Assembly: GCA_947374535.1 (NCBI GenBank) | Contig: CANCCJ010000168.1 | Coordinates: forward strand, 1-5,455 | Origin: Comamonadaceae bacterium | GTDB lineage: Bacteria > Pseudomonadota > Gammaproteobacteria > Burkholderiales > Burkholderiaceae | DNA: 5,455 bases | Reading direction: 5' to 3' | The notes under the pieces: model-generated | What the model was told of the DNA's origin: nothing | What the model saw: only the letters and a program-made list of their open reading frames with translations | The model's database searches: none | Made by a program: the position numbers and the translations under genes | Part shown: positions 1 through 5,260 of the stretch, in pieces | Numbering within the stretch: the first letter of the stretch is position 1 | How the letters are laid out: every line of letters begins with the position of its first letter

Positions 1-425
1 CGCAGCATGCGCTCGACCACCTGTTCAAGATCACCTTTGCGTTCACGTAAATACGCATCGTCCATCTCATCGAACTGACGCGCCACCACATCGAGTTGCG
101 AAGTCAACGCCCATTCAGCGTTGTAAAGACGATCTTTCACCCACTGAGCAACGCCATCCGCCAACATGGTGTCGTCCAACAACATCAGATGCACCTCAAG
201 GATCGCCGCCAACTCTGGGGGCGACTCTTTGGGCAGGTTGTCATGCAGTTGCTGCAACTCGGCCATCACCGCCTGACGCGAATGCGAAAGACGCGCGAGT
301 TCAGCGTCGACTTGTGTGGCTTCAATGAAATAGTGAGCGACATCCACGCGACTGGAGGCCACCAACACGGCACGCCCAATGGCAATACCTCGCGCGACTG
401 CAAGACCGTGAATTGAAAACGTCAT
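1..425 (-). CDS. ptsI: PTS Enzyme I (PEP-protein phosphotransferase), N-terminal part, cut by window edge
   Basis: Enzyme I autophosphorylates from phosphoenolpyruvate in the cytoplasm and passes the phosphate to HPr. The visible 141 codons start MTFSIHGLAVARGIAIGRAV, the usual opening of the EI N-terminal domain. They continue with the helical HPr-binding region, including HLMLLDD near residue 80 and DDAYLRERKGDLEQVVERML near residues 121-140, which parallels the LDDEYLKERAADVRDI segment of the E. coli enzyme. The catalytic His (about residue 189) and the PEP-binding C-terminal domain lie beyond the left edge. The ATG is at 425; an AAGG that overlaps the ptsH stop codon lies 7 nt before it, so the two genes are probably translationally coupled. 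Only 9 nt separate it from ptsH. The reading frame is open to the edge with no sign of damage. Family assignment is confident; nothing can be said about the rest of the protein. Confidence 0.95.
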   Translation of the reverse strand, partial: MTFSIHGLAVARGIAIGRAVLVASSRVDVAHYFIEATQVDAELARLSHSRQAVMAELQQLHDNLPKESPPELAAILEVHLMLLDDTMLADGVAQWVKDRLYNAEWALTSQLDVVARQFDEMDDAYLRERKGDLEQVVERML

Positions 426-434
426 AGCACGACC

Positions 435-704
435 TTACTCGCCTTCGCCAAACTTATCGGCGATCAAGGCCAACAGCCCTTCCATGGCTTCTTGCTCTTG
501 AGCACCCTCGGTTTCCAGCTCGACATCGCTGCCAATGCCAGCGGCCAACATCATGACGCCCATGATGCTTTTCGCATTGACCCGGCGCTCGCCTTTGCTG
601 ATCCACACCTCACAAGGAAAACTACCGGCGAGTTTGGTCAGTTTGGCCGATGCACGCGCGTGCAAGCCCAATTTATTGCTGATGGTGATTGTGGTTTTGA
701 TCAT
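435..704 (-). CDS. ptsH: HPr phosphocarrier protein
   Basis: HPr is the small cytoplasmic carrier that takes phosphate from Enzyme I and gives it to EIIA proteins. The 89-residue product has the family's usual length. It shows the active-site motif NKLGLHARAS with His15, and the conserved KSIMG motif with Ser46, the residue that HPr kinase modifies in organisms that have that enzyme. I chose the ATG at 704 because it puts these residues at the canonical numbers 15 and 46. A longer reading from a TTG at 743 adds 13 residues with no family support. No good Shine-Dalgarno precedes 704, and the start lies inside the end of the upstream EIIA gene (32-nt overlap), so translation probably depends on ribosomes crossing from EIIA. 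Whether Ser46 is phosphorylated here depends on an hprK gene that is not in the window. Confidence 0.95.
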   Translation of the reverse strand: MIKTTITISNKLGLHARASAKLTKLAGSFPCEVWISKGERRVNAKSIMGVMMLAAGIGSDVELETEGAQEQEAMEGLLALIADKFGEGE

Positions 705-1119
705 GGATTCGACGGTTTTGATTTTGAGGGGCAGTGATCGCAACTTGCATCACGCCTTGCGTTCCGCCGGTCAAGGCGCGCGCTACCAGGGCATCCAGTG
801 GCTCGTGGCGATAGCACACGCTTCTAAAGAGCATAGGCAAGTTCACGCCTGCAATCAGTTTTGCGTTACTACCAGCCACCAACTTCTGGGCAACATTGGC
901 TGGCGTGGCACCGAAAATATCGGTGAGCACCAATAAGCCGCTGTCCAACGAAGCGCCTGCGGCGTCCAAGGCTTGAGCCAATGTGTCTTCCGGTTGCACG
1001 TTGGGCAAGACGTCTAGCGCGATGACATCGGCCGAACACTCGGCGTACACATGCATGGCACAGTCACGCAAGGCACTGGCCAATGGCGCATGGGCAATGA
1101 TAAGAATACGGTTGTTCAT
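673..1119 (-). CDS. Mannose-family PTS EIIA protein (regulatory PTS)
   Basis: This 148-residue cytoplasmic protein matches the mannose/fructose-type EIIA domain. It opens MNNRILIIAHAPLASALRDC, with the phosphorylatable His at residue 10 after the first beta strand. LLVLTDIFGATPANVAQKL (about residues 62-80) is the typical D-x-F-G-x-T/S-P loop near the active site. Phosphate would come from HPr, encoded next. A full mannose permease also needs EIIB, EIIC and EIID; none is visible nearby, so I infer a signalling role, as reported for incomplete PTS systems of proteobacteria. The last residues (HDQNHNHHQQ) are His/Asn/Gln-rich and lie where the gene overlaps the start of ptsH in another frame, so this tail may be constrained by HPr rather than by EIIA function. 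No strong Shine-Dalgarno precedes the ATG at 1119; the MFS gene ends 25 nt upstream. Some databases would label it a fructose-subfamily IIA component. Confidence 0.92.
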   Translation of the reverse strand: MNNRILIIAHAPLASALRDCAMHVYAECSADVIALDVLPNVQPEDTLAQALDAAGASLDSGLLVLTDIFGATPANVAQKLVAGSNAKLIAGVNLPMLFRSVCYRHEPLDALVARALTGGTQGVMQVAITAPQNQNRRIHDQNHNHHQQ

Positions 1120-1144
1120 AAATGGGAGAAGCGTTAACGGATTA

Positions 1145-2383
1145 TCAGCTGTCTGATTTGTGTTTCAAAAAATATCCATAAGACGCCAAGCAGCACCCTA
1201 AAAATACAGCCATTGCCGATTGAAATGCCTGCGGCTCTTGCCAACCGTAGGCTTTGAAACTGTCAATCATCAAGCCCATGCCCCACTGGACGACAAACAC
1301 GCCCATGAACAGCACCAAGTTATAGGCCGACAAAGCACGCCCCGCTAATGCGGCTGGGAAAGCCATGCCGACGGCAGGCTGCGCCAAGGAGACGAATGAG
1401 CTGGTGATACAAAACAGCGTCCAATGCAAAGCGCCTGCATCGGCGCCCGCCAACACGATATAAATCTGCACACAAAAATTCAATGGGACGCCATACGTCA
1501 TTAACTTGTTGGCATTGAGCCCCCGTGCATAGAGTGCAGGCGTGACCAAGCCCCAAAGCCAAAAAGTAACCAGCATGCACACGTTGATCCAAAACAAACC
1601 GGTGGCGGCTTCCAGCGATGAATAACCCGCGACCTTGATCATCCAAGGCCCGGCCCATAACGTTTGCATGGCGATCAAGCCACCGTAATTGAAGAAGCCC
1701 ATGGGCGTCAGACTGCGAAAGTAGGGATGGATCCAGACTTGCTTGTAACTCGCCAAGATGCCCGCAGGTTTGGGCGTTGCGGATGATTCATTAGCGGGCG
1801 TTGCAACCCGCCATGGCGGAACTTGCCATGCCATCAACGCCATAGAAAGCACGATCAACAGTGCCAATCCGACGAATATCCAACGCCAACCGATCACCGG
1901 TAACAACCATTGCACAGGCAATGTGGAGGACAGCATGCCGAGAGCGCCCGTCATGAGCATCCAAGCATTGGCACGTTGTTGTTTTTCCAAGACTAACCAG
2001 CGGCGATACCCAGTCAACGGTGCCATCAAACAAGCGCTGACTCCAACCCCCATTAACACACGCGCCAACAATAGCCCAACAAAGTCAGTTGCCCATGCGA
2101 AGGCCAAACATCCCAAAACTGCGACACCTAAAAAGCTGAGCACCACTTTCTTTGGGCCGTGCTGGTCAAGCCAGTGACCCATGGGCAGTTGCGTCAGAGA
2201 AAAGCCCAAGAAGTATCCGCCCGCTAAAAGCCCAAGATCACGCGCTTGTAGACTGAACTCTAGACTCAAGGTAGGTGAGAGCGTCGCCGTGATGGCACGC
2301 AGCAAGGTTGACAAAAAATAAGCCGAGGCAAACGCCACGAACACCCACACAGCCCTTCGGGGAGGCAACACATCATGACTCAT
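1145..2383 (-). CDS. Major facilitator superfamily (MFS) transporter, substrate unknown
   Basis: An inner-membrane secondary transporter of 412 residues, normal for a 12-helix MFS protein. The first helix is around residues 11-35 and contains Arg29. MFS motif A, GHWLDQHGPKK, is at residues 69-79 between helices 2 and 3. RVLMGVGVSACLMAP (108-122) marks helix 4, GWRWIFVG (165-172) begins helix 6, and a hydrophilic central loop spans about 187-225, followed by the second six-helix half. The layout recalls the NarK/CynX-like or organic-anion branches of MFS, but nothing I can see fixes the substrate. I placed the start at the ATG at 2383. It overlaps the TGA of the upstream lipoprotein gene as ATGA, has an AGGA about 11 nt before it, and leads directly into the first helix. 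The open frame continues 83 codons further upstream, but that part lies inside the lipoprotein gene and is Arg/Cys-rich with no family character. Confidence 0.9.
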   Translation of the reverse strand: MSHDVLPPRRAVWVFVAFASAYFLSTLLRAITATLSPTLSLEFSLQARDLGLLAGGYFLGFSLTQLPMGHWLDQHGPKKVVLSFLGVAVLGCLAFAWATDFVGLLLARVLMGVGVSACLMAPLTGYRRWLVLEKQQRANAWMLMTGALGMLSSTLPVQWLLPVIGWRWIFVGLALLIVLSMALMAWQVPPWRVATPANESSATPKPAGILASYKQVWIHPYFRSLTPMGFFNYGGLIAMQTLWAGPWMIKVAGYSSLEAATGLFWINVCMLVTFWLWGLVTPALYARGLNANKLMTYGVPLNFCVQIYIVLAGADAGALHWTLFCITSSFVSLAQPAVGMAFPAALAGRALSAYNLVLFMGVFVVQWGMGLMIDSFKAYGWQEPQAFQSAMAVFLGCCLASYGYFLKHKSDS

Positions 2384-2928
2384 GGCAACTTGATTCCTGA
2401 AAAATAAGTTTCTGCGGCGTCTGGCAAGTTCTTTTCTGTGGCTTTGCCATACACAGCCGCTTGATAAATCTTGTTTCCGTCGGCAAACCATGCCCACTGC
2501 GCTTGGTCCGTAGGCGTCACAACGTGTGCGCGTACAGGTAAGGTTTGCAGCTTTGCATCTTTGAGCGGCCAAGCCACAGGCAAAGCCTGGTTGGGTTCTG
2601 CATCGAGTGCGGCCAAACTGGCCAATCGCCATGCAGCCATTGCCTCATCCATGGCCAAGCCCGACGGCACGACCATGACGCCGACAGTGAACTGCATGTT
2701 GCTGGCTTCGCATCCATGCAAAGACAGATTTGTACCCATGTCTTGGCTTGCGACACGCAGGGCGACGGTTCGTGTGGCATGGTCAGGCTTGCACGGTAGA
2801 AGCACTGTCACACCTGTGGTGTCGACATTGACTTGCCGCCAATTGAGCGCAGGCGTGCAACCGCCCAGCGCTGCCGCGAAGGCAAGCCAAGAGATCAAAC
2901 GCGTCGCATGCTGTGTCATGGCCTGCAT
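2380..2928 (-). CDS. Small lipoprotein of unknown function
   Basis: I do not recognise a named family. The 182-residue product begins with a short basic region and a hydrophobic stretch (LISWLAFAAALGGC), and the lipobox LGGC places the lipidated cysteine at residue 24. Thr follows at +2 rather than Asp, so by the usual Lol rule the mature protein would go to the outer membrane. The mature part has only two more cysteines, Cys46 (in LLPCKPD) and Cys73 (in LHGCEA), which could form a disulfide in the periplasm. The ending YFSGIKLP resembles the 'FF..f.L' end of small periplasmic beta/alpha domains, but this is weak. The ATG at 2928 has AGGA 9 nt upstream, which favours it over the ATG three codons later. 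It is first in the apparent operon and overlaps the MFS gene by 4 nt, so the two are probably made together. That it helps the transporter is inference only. Confidence 0.85.
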   Translation of the reverse strand: MQAMTQHATRLISWLAFAAALGGCTPALNWRQVNVDTTGVTVLLPCKPDHATRTVALRVASQDMGTNLSLHGCEASNMQFTVGVMVVPSGLAMDEAMAAWRLASLAALDAEPNQALPVAWPLKDAKLQTLPVRAHVVTPTDQAQWAWFADGNKIYQAAVYGKATEKNLPDAAETYFSGIKLP

Positions 2929-3000
2929 TATCTAAGTTCCTACGTGTTCATCGGTGACGGCGAGACCCTGCCATTGGGTTACTGTCACCTGCCAGACAGG
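2929..3000 (-). promoter_or_regulatory. Leader upstream of the lipoprotein-MFS-PTS genes with two mutually exclusive inverted repeats
   Basis: Two inverted repeats share bases here. GGTGAC at 2953-2958 pairs with GTCACC at 2984-2989 (25-nt spacing). CTGTC at 2982-2986 pairs with GACAG at 2995-2999 (8-nt spacing). Because 2984-2986 belongs to both, only one stem can form at a time. The lipoprotein Shine-Dalgarno (AGGA) follows close by. I see no convincing -35/-10 pair and no match to a riboswitch class I know. A promoter is expected in or just above this stretch, since the cytochrome c' gene upstream appears to have its own terminator. Short repeats like these can arise by chance. Confidence 0.3.
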
Positions 3001-3021
3001 CACGCGATTAACAAATGGAAA

Positions 3022-3050
3022 CGGGGCACGATTCAATGATTCGTACCCCG
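3022..3050 (-). terminator. Probable intrinsic terminator of the cytochrome c' gene
   Basis: The arms at 3022-3031 and 3041-3050 pair over ten positions with a single C/A mismatch, including a run of five consecutive G-C pairs at the base and a 9-nt loop. In the minus direction the stem is followed by a moderately T-rich stretch (TTTCCATTTGTT), which fits termination of transcripts coming from the cytochrome c' gene. In the plus direction no T run follows. The interrupted T tract makes efficiency uncertain. Confidence 0.5.
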
Positions 3051-3058
3051 CTAAGCGT

Positions 3059-3084
3059 GCCCTTGATCTTGAGAATTCAAGGGC
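3059..3084 (-). repeat. Perfect 8-bp inverted repeat just downstream of cytochrome c'
   Basis: GCCCTTGA (3059-3066) and TCAAGGGC (3077-3084) form a perfect stem around a 10-nt loop. It starts 9 bases past the stop codon of the cytochrome c' gene on the minus strand. No T tract follows directly, so it is more likely a 3' stabilising hairpin or the first part of a two-hairpin transcription end together with the stem at 3022-3050. Confidence 0.5.
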
Positions 3085-3092
3085 TAGGCCGT

Positions 3093-3545
3093 TTACTTGG
3101 CTCTGAAGTCGTCATGGCATGACTTACAAGCACCAGCTGTCGCTGAGAAAGCGGCTTTAAATGCATCTTCCTTGCCCGTCTTAGCCGCAGCTGCTAACTT
3201 AACGGATTCGGCTTGAAACTTCTCTGCAGCCTCTTTGAATTTGGCGTTTTGTTTCCAAATTTCTGGCTTGGCCTTCGTTTCACCAACGTCTGTACCTTCA
3301 CCAAAAGCAGCCCATGGTAATTTAGACATATTGACAACGATCTCTGCATTTTCCGCCGCAGACTTGGCATCGAACGCCACCTTGCCCTGCGCCATCGCGC
3401 CCATACGCCCAAAATGTGCCGCAGTGACCGTGAGCGCCGCTTTGCGATATTTGATGGCATCTTCTGGTTTAGCAAACTGCGCCGATGCAGAAAAGCTGAT
3501 GAACGTCGCGCTGATGGCGATCAAGGTCAGGATGGTTTTTTTCAT
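3093..3545 (-). CDS. Cytochrome c' (periplasmic NO-binding c-type cytochrome)
   Basis: Class II cytochrome c, a periplasmic four-helix bundle whose five-coordinate haem binds NO and CO. The 150-residue precursor has a signal peptide, residues 1-22, ending A-S-A before QFAKPEDA; the mature form is 128 residues, the usual length. The haem site CKSCH is close to the C-terminus (Cys140, Cys143, His144), as in all cytochromes c'. In mature numbering Arg12 and Leu16 are present; Leu16 is the distal residue that blocks the sixth haem position in the well-studied Alcaligenes/Achromobacter xylosoxidans protein, which this one closely resembles from memory (also HFGRM and LPWAAFG). Arg148 of the precursor, four after the haem His, matches the Arg that lines the proximal NO site there. 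The ATG at 3545 has a strong AAAGGAG at 3555-3561, 9 nt away. It is divergent from a membrane cytochrome b gene, a plausible electron partner. Some databases use cycP for such genes. Confidence 0.96.
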   Translation of the reverse strand: MKKTILTLIAISATFISFSASAQFAKPEDAIKYRKAALTVTAAHFGRMGAMAQGKVAFDAKSAAENAEIVVNMSKLPWAAFGEGTDVGETKAKPEIWKQNAKFKEAAEKFQAESVKLAAAAKTGKEDAFKAAFSATAGACKSCHDDFRAK

Positions 3546-3644
3546 AGCTTGTGGCTCCTTTAAGATTGAAAATATGCTTTTTTGATGATCGAAGTTTACG
3601 GACTTTCCGTCACATTGTCTTTTGGCTCTTTTTTTGGTTCACAC
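3546..3644. promoter_or_regulatory. Divergent control region between cytochrome c' and cytochrome b, with a small palindrome
   Basis: This gap must hold the promoters for both divergent genes. ACGGA (3598-3602) and TCCGT (3606-3610) form a perfect 5-bp inverted repeat around CTT near its middle, a possible operator. The ATCAA half of an FNR/NnrR-type box can be read on the minus strand around 3581-3586 (plus-strand TTGAT), but the other half is missing. No strong -35/-10 pair stands out for either gene. The plus-strand part from about 3616 to 3640 is very T-rich. Confidence 0.4.
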
Positions 3645-4328
3645 ATGCCCTATCGCTCATCTTTGCAACGCATTCGCATTTGGGACCTACCCACACGCAT
3701 TTTTCACATTTTGTTAGCGCTCTCTGTTGCAGGGTTGGTGATCACAGGTGAAGTGGGCGGCAATGCCATGCAACTCCACTTTTTGCTTGGCTACGGCGTA
3801 TTGACTTTGGTTTTATTCCGTTTAGTTTGGGGCTGGGTTGGCGGTCACTGGTCAAGGTTCGTGCAATTTGTGCCGACACCATCGATGTTGTTGTCGTACG
3901 TGCAGTCCATGCGCAAAAAGCGAACGCTGAACACGGTTGGCCATAACCCCTTAGGTGCGTTGTCTGTGCTCGCCATGCTCGTCGTTTTGCTCTTTCAAGT
4001 GCTGAGTGGCTTGACGAGTGATGATGAGATTTCTAATGCGGGCCCTTGGACATCATTGGTGCCGTCGGATTGGGTCGCCATCGCGACGGAGTATCACAGC
4101 GAGATAGGCAAAGTTTTGCTCATCGCTTTGGTCGCGCTGCATGTGGGAACGGTGCTTTATTACAAGCGCATCAAACAGGATGACTTGATTACCCCCATGC
4201 TGACGGGCGACAAAATGCTGCCGTCGGACACGCAAGATTCTCGCGACACACTGACCTCACGACTTTTCGCGCTCAGTATTTTGATTGGCTGCGCCTATCT
4301 GGTCTATCGCTTGGTGAATTTGAGTTAA
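3645..4328 (+). CDS. Cytochrome b561-type membrane protein (cytochrome b, Ni,Fe-hydrogenase b-subunit fold)
   Basis: An inner-membrane di-haem b-type cytochrome that would pass electrons between the quinone pool and a periplasmic c-type protein. The 227-residue product begins with the family signature RIRIWDLPTRIFH. Candidate haem-ligand histidines are His21 (helix 1), His45 (MQLHFLLGY, start of helix 2), and His151 and His166 (EYHSEIGKVLLIALVALH, helix 4). Hydrophobic segments lie at about 20-35, 46-66, 103-123, 154-173 and near the C-terminus (LFALSILIGCAYLVYRL). The start is uncertain: the ATG at 3645 gives the expected N-terminus but has only T-rich sequence and no Shine-Dalgarno before it. 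An ATG at 3585 in frame would add 20 residues (21 from the adjoining TTG at 3582) that look unlike the family and also lacks a ribosome site. It is divergent from cytochrome c', its likely partner by context, and ends before a shared terminator. Confidence 0.9.
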   Translation: MPYRSSLQRIRIWDLPTRIFHILLALSVAGLVITGEVGGNAMQLHFLLGYGVLTLVLFRLVWGWVGGHWSRFVQFVPTPSMLLSYVQSMRKKRTLNTVGHNPLGALSVLAMLVVLLFQVLSGLTSDDEISNAGPWTSLVPSDWVAIATEYHSEIGKVLLIALVALHVGTVLYYKRIKQDDLITPMLTGDKMLPSDTQDSRDTLTSRLFALSILIGCAYLVYRLVNLS

Positions 4329-4339
4329 TTTTTAAACAT

Positions 4340-4371
4340 AAAAAACCGCGCTCATCAGCGCGGCTTTTTTT
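4340..4371. terminator. Bidirectional intrinsic terminator between convergent genes
   Basis: A perfect 7-bp GC-rich stem (4346-4352 with 4357-4363) closes a 4-nt loop (CATC). Seven T follow on the plus side (4365-4371), and six A precede it (4340-4345) and give a U tract in minus-strand transcripts. It serves both the cytochrome b gene arriving from the left and the peroxiredoxin gene arriving from the right. Confidence 0.93.
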
Positions 4372-4382
4372 GCAACTGCAAA

Positions 4383-4889
4383 TTAAGCTTTGGCTTGGGC
4401 AAGCAAAGTTTCTGCATCGCTGATTTCAAATTTACCTGGACCTTCGACGTTGAGGCTCACAACCTTGCCATCTTTCACGAGCATCGAGTAGCGGTTGCTA
4501 CGCAGGCCCATGCCACGCGCGGTGAGATCCAACGTCAAGCCAGTGGCTTGCGCGAAATCTGCACTGCCATCGGCCAACATGCGCACTTTGCCATCTGTGT
4601 GCTGGTCACGCGCCCAAGCGCCCATCACAAACGCATCATTCACACTCACGCACCAAATCTCATCCACGCCTGCGGCTTTGAACTGTTCAAACTTCTCAAC
4701 GTAACCCGGGACGTGTTTGGCAGAGCATGTGGGGGTGAATGCACCCGGCAAGGCAAACAAGGCGATAGTTTTGCCTGCGGTGGCTTTGGCCACGTCTACA
4801 GCGTTCGGGCCAATGCTGCAACCTTCCCCTTCGACCTCTGAGTACTCCATCAGGGTGGTGTGTGGCAAGGTATCTCCAACTTTGATCAT
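4383..4889 (-). CDS. Peroxiredoxin, Prx5 / type II class
   Basis: A cytoplasmic thiol peroxidase that reduces hydrogen peroxide and organic hydroperoxides, usually recharged by glutaredoxin/glutathione or thioredoxin. The 168-residue product carries the Prx5-class active site PGAFTPTCS with the peroxidatic Cys at residue 55, and the activating Arg130 in GLRSNRYSML. VEGPGKFEISDAETLL near the end is typical of the class. Cys80 (in IWCVSVNDAFVMGAW) lies 25 residues after Cys55, the same spacing as a non-essential cysteine in plant PrxII. Cys24 is an extra cysteine with no obvious family counterpart. No C-terminal glutaredoxin domain is fused, unlike the Haemophilus hybrid. I chose the ATG at 4889 because GGAG lies 5 nt before it and the protein then begins MIKVGDTLP, as in relatives. 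The 15-residue upstream extension would run through the terminator hairpin. No signal peptide is seen. It follows the ribosomal genes on the same strand but behind a strong terminator. Confidence 0.95.
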   Translation of the reverse strand: MIKVGDTLPHTTLMEYSEVEGEGCSIGPNAVDVAKATAGKTIALFALPGAFTPTCSAKHVPGYVEKFEQFKAAGVDEIWCVSVNDAFVMGAWARDQHTDGKVRMLADGSADFAQATGLTLDLTARGMGLRSNRYSMLVKDGKVVSLNVEGPGKFEISDAETLLAQAKA

Positions 4890-4913
4890 GGTGTCTCCAA
4901 ATAATTGACGTGT

Positions 4914-4947
4914 AAAAACAAAAACGACCCACATTGTGGGTCGTTTT
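4914..4947 (-). terminator. Strong intrinsic terminator at the end of the rpmC-rpsQ (S10) operon
   Basis: The arms 4921-4932 and 4936-4947 pair perfectly over 12 bp (AAAACGACCCAC and its complement) around a 3-nt loop. On the minus strand a T-rich tract (TTTTTGTTTTT, 4914-4924) follows, overlapping the foot of the stem. It begins 33 nt after the rpsQ stop codon. Between the two, at 4960-4973, the minus strand can fold a small hairpin capped by a cUUCGg tetraloop. The terminator ends only about 25 nt before the peroxiredoxin start, so that gene either has a promoter squeezed in or overlapping here, or relies on read-through. Confidence 0.92.
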
Positions 4948-4980
4948 CTTTAGCCTTGCAGAGCCGAAGCCCTTTGGTAT

Positions 4981-5250
4981 TTAAACCGCAGCAGCTTTCT
5001 CGACCAAACGGGTTACCACCCAGTTTTTGGTTTTCGAAATTGGCTTGCTTTCAGTGATCTCGATCATGTCGCCCAGGTGGTATGCACCTGTTTCGTCATG
5101 CGCGTGATACTTCGAGGACTTCGCCACGATTTTGCCGTAGAGGGCGTGCTTCACACGACGCTCCACGAGCACTGTCACTGTCTTAGCGCGCTTGTCGCTA
5201 ACCACCTTGCCAATCAAGGTGCGTTTGAGGGATTTCTTAGCGTCCGTCAT
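4981..5250 (-). CDS. rpsQ: 30S ribosomal protein S17
   Basis: S17 is a primary 16S rRNA-binding protein of the small subunit, needed early in 30S assembly. The 89-residue product has the usual bacterial length and shows [20 protein letters not shown] near the start, then [12 protein letters not shown] and KYHAHDE. The S17 signature [13 protein letters not shown] is followed by [14 protein letters not shown]. The ATG at 5250 is fixed by AAGGA about 7 nt upstream and by the family N-terminus; a longer open frame upstream overlaps rpmC and is spurious. Ten nt separate it from rpmC, the standard order at the end of the S10 operon. In E. coli the next ribosomal gene would be rplN; here a terminator and a peroxiredoxin follow instead. 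Confidence 0.98.
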   Translation of the reverse strand: MTDAKKSLKRTLIGKVVSDKRAKTVTVLVERRVKHALYGKIVAKSSKYHAHDETGAYHLGDMIEITESKPISKTKNWVVTRLVEKAAAV

Positions 5251-5260
5251 GTTCACTTCC

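Noticed and set aside
705..743. A 13-residue N-terminal extension of HPr from a TTG start
   Set aside because: It shifts the active-site His and the regulatory Ser from their canonical positions 15 and 46, and it has no family support.
535..936. Plus-strand open frame antisense to ptsH and the EIIA gene (with similar ones at 96-416, 1758-2177, 2471-2935 and 4395-4841)
   Set aside because: Their translations show no domain, and each is the reverse-strand shadow of a well-supported gene.
2384..2632. An 83-residue N-terminal extension of the MFS transporter
   Set aside because: It lies wholly inside the lipoprotein gene in another frame, is rich in Arg and Cys, has no transmembrane character, and the normal first helix begins right after the ATG at 2383.
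2941..3050. A known riboswitch (TPP, cobalamin, SAM, fluoride or guanidine class) in the gap
   Set aside because: I compared the visible stems with the conserved cores I remember for these classes and found no match.
3567..3590. A complete FNR/NnrR box (TTGAT-N4-ATCAA) upstream of cytochrome c'
   Set aside because: Only one half is present; the opposite half does not match.
4890..4934. A 15-residue extension of the peroxiredoxin
   Set aside because: It would be encoded in the terminator stem, and the GGAG before 4889 fixes the shorter start.
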